Positions 61,037-64,000 of a DNA stretch of 64,000 nt are shown here, piece by piece (position 1 is the stretch's first letter; the number at the start of each line of letters is the position of its first letter). The notes beneath the pieces are model-generated. The model worked only from the letters and a program-made list of their open reading frames with translations, was not told the origin of the DNA and ran no database searches. This DNA is from Sphingomonas dokdonensis (GTDB taxonomy: Bacteria > Pseudomonadota > Alphaproteobacteria > Sphingomonadales > Sphingomonadaceae). The translations under genes were made by a program, and so were the position numbers. The DNA lies in contig NZ_NBBI01000004.1 in assembly GCF_002197685.1 (NCBI RefSeq), forward strand, positions 1 through 64,000. The letters run 5' to 3'.

Positions 61037-61666
61037 ATGGGGCTGAGCGAGGCACAGTTGCGCGCGGACCTCGATGCGCTGGCCGCGATCGAGCCGCGGA
61101 TCGCGGCGGCGCTGGCGCGCGTGGGCTATCCACCGACGCGGATCAGGGTGCGCGGGCACGTCACCTTGATGCGCACGATCGTGGGGCAGCAGGTGAGCGT
61201 AAAGGCCGCCGACGCGATGTGGCGCAAGCTGACGGAGGTGGTCGGCGTGGAGGCAGATCTCGAGCGGATCGCCCGCGCGAGCGACGAGGAACTGCGCGCG
61301 GCGGGCATGTCGCGGCAGAAATCGGGGTATCTGCGCAGCCTGGCGGACGAGGTGACGAGCGGTCGGCTCGATTTCGATCATCTGCCCGAGGACGACGAGG
61401 AGGCGATCGCCAAGCTGGTGCAGGTGAAGGGCATCGGGCGCTGGTCGGCCGAGATCTACCTGCTGTTTGCCGAAGGTCGCGGCGACATCTGGCCGGCGGG
61501 CGATCTGGCGGTGCAGATCGAGGTCGGCCGGATCCTCGGACATGACAGCCGACCGAGCGAGAAGCTGACGCGCGAACTTGCCGAGCCGTGGCGGCCGTAT
61601 CGCGGCGCGGCAGCGATCTTCACCTGGCATCATTATGGCGCGGAGAGCGATGCGATGCCGGTGTGA
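61037..61666 (+). CDS. DNA-3-methyladenine glycosylase II (AlkA-type HhH-GPD)
   Basis: The 209-residue protein has the helix-hairpin-helix and catalytic Asp ('[19 protein letters not shown]', '[10 protein letters not shown]'), preceded by '[18 protein letters not shown]'. It removes alkylated bases in base-excision repair. Divergent from the ferredoxin gene. Confidence 0.9.
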   Translation: MGLSEAQLRADLDALAAIEPRIAAALARVGYPPTRIRVRGHVTLMRTIVGQQVSVKAADAMWRKLTEVVGVEADLERIARASDEELRAAGMSRQKSGYLRSLADEVTSGRLDFDHLPEDDEEAIAKLVQVKGIGRWSAEIYLLFAEGRGDIWPAGDLAVQIEVGRILGHDSRPSEKLTRELAEPWRPYRGAAAIFTWHHYGAESDAMPV

Positions 61667-61804
61667 GCCGGCACCCGAACAAAGACAGGTGCCGGCCGTT
61701 ATAATCCGGATTGATCGCGAGCCTTGCCGTTCGCGATGCCGGCGGCGAAGGAGGCGATCACGCCCGCCCTTCGCTGCGGACGATACAAGGTGACGGTGCC
61801 GGCA

Positions 61805-63850
61805 ATGAACACGCGCTTTTCCTCGATCCACCACCACCGCATGCTGCGCGTTGCGGCGGCAACGCCGATGGCGAGCGTCGGCGACACGGCGGCCAACGTT
61901 CGCGAGACGCTCGCGCTGGCGAAGCGCGCGCATGAGGAGGCGGTCGACCTGATCGTCTATCCGGAACTCAACCTCACCTCCTACGCGATCGACGACCTTC
62001 ACCTGCAAACCGCGCAGCAGGACGCGGTGCGCGACGCGGTGCTGGCGGTGGCGGACGGCACGCGCGACCTGCGCCCGGTGCTGCTCGTCGGCGCCGCCCT
62101 CCCCCGCAACGGCCGGCTGTACAATTGCGCGGTGGCGATCGCGCGCGGGGCGATCCTGGGCGTGGTACCCAAGACGTTTCTGCCGAACTACCGCGAATAT
62201 TACGAGAAGCGCTGGTTCAGCAGCGGCGCGGGGCTGAGCAGGTTGACCATCACGATCGGCGACCAAGAGGTGCCGTTCGGTACCGACCTGATCTTTGCGG
62301 CCAGCGACCTGGCGCATTTCATCTTCCATGCGGAAATCTGCGAGGATTATTGGTCCCCTACCCCGCCCTCCACGACGGGCGCGCTGGCGGGAGCGCTGGT
62401 GTGCTGCAATCTTTCCGCCTCCAATGTCGTGATCGGCAAGTCGCGCGAGCGCGCGATGCTGTCGGCGGCGCAATCGGCGCGGGCGGTGTGCGCATATGTC
62501 TATTCCGCCGCCGGGCCGGGCGAAAGCACGACCGATCTCGCGTGGGACGGCCAGGGCACGATCCACGAACTGGGTGAGCCGCTGGCCGCGTCGACGCGCT
62601 TTGCACTCGATCCCGAGCTGGTGATCGCCGATGTGGATTGCGAACGGCTGATCCAGGAGCGGCTGCGCGTCGGCACCTTCGGCGACGCGGCGACCTTTGC
62701 CGGGCATCCCGAAACGCGCTTTCGCCACGTCGGCTTCGCCCATCAGCCCGATTATGCCGATGCCGGTCTGAAGCGGGCGATCCGGCGCTTCCCCTTCGTG
62801 CCCGACACGCCCGAGCGGCTCGACGAGGACTGCTACGAGGCGTTCAATATCCAAGTGGAAGGGCTGCTGAAGCGGGTGACCGCGACCGGCGTGAAGAGCC
62901 TAGTGATCGGCGTGTCGGGCGGGCTGGATTCGACGCACGCACTGATCGTCGCGGCGAAGGCGCTCGACCGGCTGAACCGCCCGCGCACCGACATCATCGG
63001 CATCACCATGCCGGGCTTCGCCACCAGCGAGGGCACGAAGGGCAATGCGTGGAAGCTGATGCGCGCACTGGGTATCACCGCCGAGGAGATCGACATCAAG
63101 CCGGCGGCGCGCACCATGCTGGAGGGCATGGGCCATCCGTTCGCCGCGGGCGAGCCGGTGTATGACGTGACGTTCGAGAATGTGCAGGCGGGCCTGCGCA
63201 CCGATTATCTGTTCCGCATCGCCAACCAGCGCGCCGGGCTGGTGGTGGGCACGGGCGACCTCAGCGAGCTGGCGCTCGGCTGGTGCACCTATGGCGTGGG
63301 CGATCACATGAGCCACTATGGCGTCAACGCCGGGGTGCCCAAGACGCTGATCCAGTTCCTGATCCGCTGGTGCATCGCGACTGATCAATATGATGCCGAG
63401 ACGGACGCGGTGCTCGACGCCGTTCTGGCGCAGGAAATCTCGCCCGAGCTTGTTCCCGCGGACGCGACCGGCGCGATCCAGAGCACCGAAAGCAAGATCG
63501 GGCCGTACCCGCTCAACGACTTCTTTGCGCATTACGTGATCCGTCACGGGCTGGCGCCATCGAAGATCGCGTTCCTTGCCTGGCATGCGTGGCGCGACCT
63601 GGAGGCTGGCCGCTGGCCGATCGGCTATCCCGACGAGGCGCGCACCGCCTATGATCTCGACACCATCAAGAGCTGGCTGGAGAAGTTCCTGTTCCGATTT
63701 TTTCAGATCAGCCAGTTCAAGCGATCGGCGCTACCCAACGCGCCCAAGGTGTCGGCCGGGGGCGCGGTGTCGCCGCGTGGTGACTGGCGCGCGCCGTCCG
63801 ACGGCACGGCGCAGACGTGGCTTGCCGAACTGGCGGCGAACGGCCCTTAA
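61805..63850 (+). CDS. nadE: Glutamine-dependent NAD synthetase
   Basis: The 681-residue two-domain enzyme has an N-terminal nitrilase-like glutaminase domain with Glu ('[12 protein letters not shown]'), Lys ('[19 protein letters not shown]') and Cys ('[11 protein letters not shown]'). The C-terminal synthetase has P-loop '[14 protein letters not shown]' and '[16 protein letters not shown]'. It amidates NaAD to NAD. The ATG at 61805 is chosen from family N-terminus; an earlier in-frame ATG at 61724 is unlikely. Confidence 0.93.
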   Translation: MNTRFSSIHHHRMLRVAAATPMASVGDTAANVRETLALAKRAHEEAVDLIVYPELNLTSYAIDDLHLQTAQQDAVRDAVLAVADGTRDLRPVLLVGAALPRNGRLYNCAVAIARGAILGVVPKTFLPNYREYYEKRWFSSGAGLSRLTITIGDQEVPFGTDLIFAASDLAHFIFHAEICEDYWSPTPPSTTGALAGALVCCNLSASNVVIGKSRERAMLSAAQSARAVCAYVYSAAGPGESTTDLAWDGQGTIHELGEPLAASTRFALDPELVIADVDCERLIQERLRVGTFGDAATFAGHPETRFRHVGFAHQPDYADAGLKRAIRRFPFVPDTPERLDEDCYEAFNIQVEGLLKRVTATGVKSLVIGVSGGLDSTHALIVAAKALDRLNRPRTDIIGITMPGFATSEGTKGNAWKLMRALGITAEEIDIKPAARTMLEGMGHPFAAGEPVYDVTFENVQAGLRTDYLFRIANQRAGLVVGTGDLSELALGWCTYGVGDHMSHYGVNAGVPKTLIQFLIRWCIATDQYDAETDAVLDAVLAQEISPELVPADATGAIQSTESKIGPYPLNDFFAHYVIRHGLAPSKIAFLAWHAWRDLEAGRWPIGYPDEARTAYDLDTIKSWLEKFLFRFFQISQFKRSALPNAPKVSAGGAVSPRGDWRAPSDGTAQTWLAELAANGP

Positions 63851-63900
63851 AGACGGGCAATAGCAACCCGGCGTTTACCGTCGGCGGCTAACGGAGGCAA

Positions 63901-64000
63901 ATGTCGACCACACCCGCACGACGGCGTGCCTCCTTGTTGCTGCTGGGTGTCGCCTATTTCGTGCTGTGCGCCGGCACCCTGCGGCTGACCCGTTTCGACG
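63901..64000 (+). CDS. Membrane protein, N-terminal fragment
   Basis: An ATG at 63901 with GGAGG upstream opens a frame that continues past the window. The 33 visible residues are a basic start and a transmembrane helix ('ASLLLLGVAYFVLCAGTLRL'). Identity cannot be judged. Confidence 0.6.
   Translation, partial: MSTTPARRRASLLLLGVAYFVLCAGTLRLTRFD

Noticed and set aside
60665..62854. 729-codon leftward frame ending in the ferredoxin
   Set aside because: Only the last 105 codons are protein-like; the rest is antisense to the glycosylase and nadE genes.

Overview
The window looks like chromosome of a high-GC alphaproteobacterium, most likely a sphingomonad. This is inferred from base and codon composition, from LexA boxes of the GTTC-N7-GTTC type, and from the housekeeping genes at the right end. 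About 47 kb at the left is mobile DNA and the last 17 kb is ordinary chromosome.

1 to about 26.9 kb is most of a lambda-like siphoviral prophage, cut by the left window edge. In order it holds the end of a replication gene, an unknown gene and a NusG-like regulator. Then comes a long rightward late operon: Nu1/gpA terminase, gpW-like connector, portal, S49 protease with a nested scaffold, gpD decoration protein, gpE capsid and connectors. It continues with tail tube, a tail chaperone pair joined by an apparent -1 frameshift, a tape measure with an embedded M15-like peptidase, tail tip genes, a beta-helix spike and a lysis module. Three small secreted-protein genes sit like morons inside the tail cluster. 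An SRAP (HMCES/YedK) gene closes the operon.

26.9 to 37.1 kb is accessory DNA between the lysis module and the first attachment repeat. It has radC, small membrane and DNA-binding genes, a membrane-tethered LuxR-type regulator and two LexA boxes. A Hachiman defence pair (hamA, hamB) converges on a three-gene operon of unrecognised membrane proteins.

37.1 to 46.9 kb is a second, compact integrative element. It is flanked by exact 45-bp direct repeats that match the 3' end of a tRNA-Lys(CTT) gene. It carries an EcoRI/RsrI-family restriction-modification system, a leftward cluster of small phage-like genes including a DUF5681/TerS-like protein, an iteron-rich presumed origin, a DUF3987 ATPase, an AlpA-like DNA-binding protein, a small winged-helix protein and a tyrosine integrase beside the right repeat. 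The layout resembles a phage satellite. No complete tRNA-Lys is present, so the intact gene may lie left of the window, with prophage and satellite integrated in tandem.

46.9 to 64 kb is chromosomal: an FAD monooxygenase with an NTF2-like partner and paired acyl-CoA dehydrogenases, a cyclophilin, an MDR oxidoreductase, an M20 amidohydrolase, class I aldolase, tRNA-Gly and tRNA-Tyr, a DUF1993 protein, a sulfotransferase-like protein, an M28 peptidase, an rRNA 2'-O-methyltransferase, a ferredoxin, an AlkA-type glycosylase and glutamine-dependent NAD synthetase.
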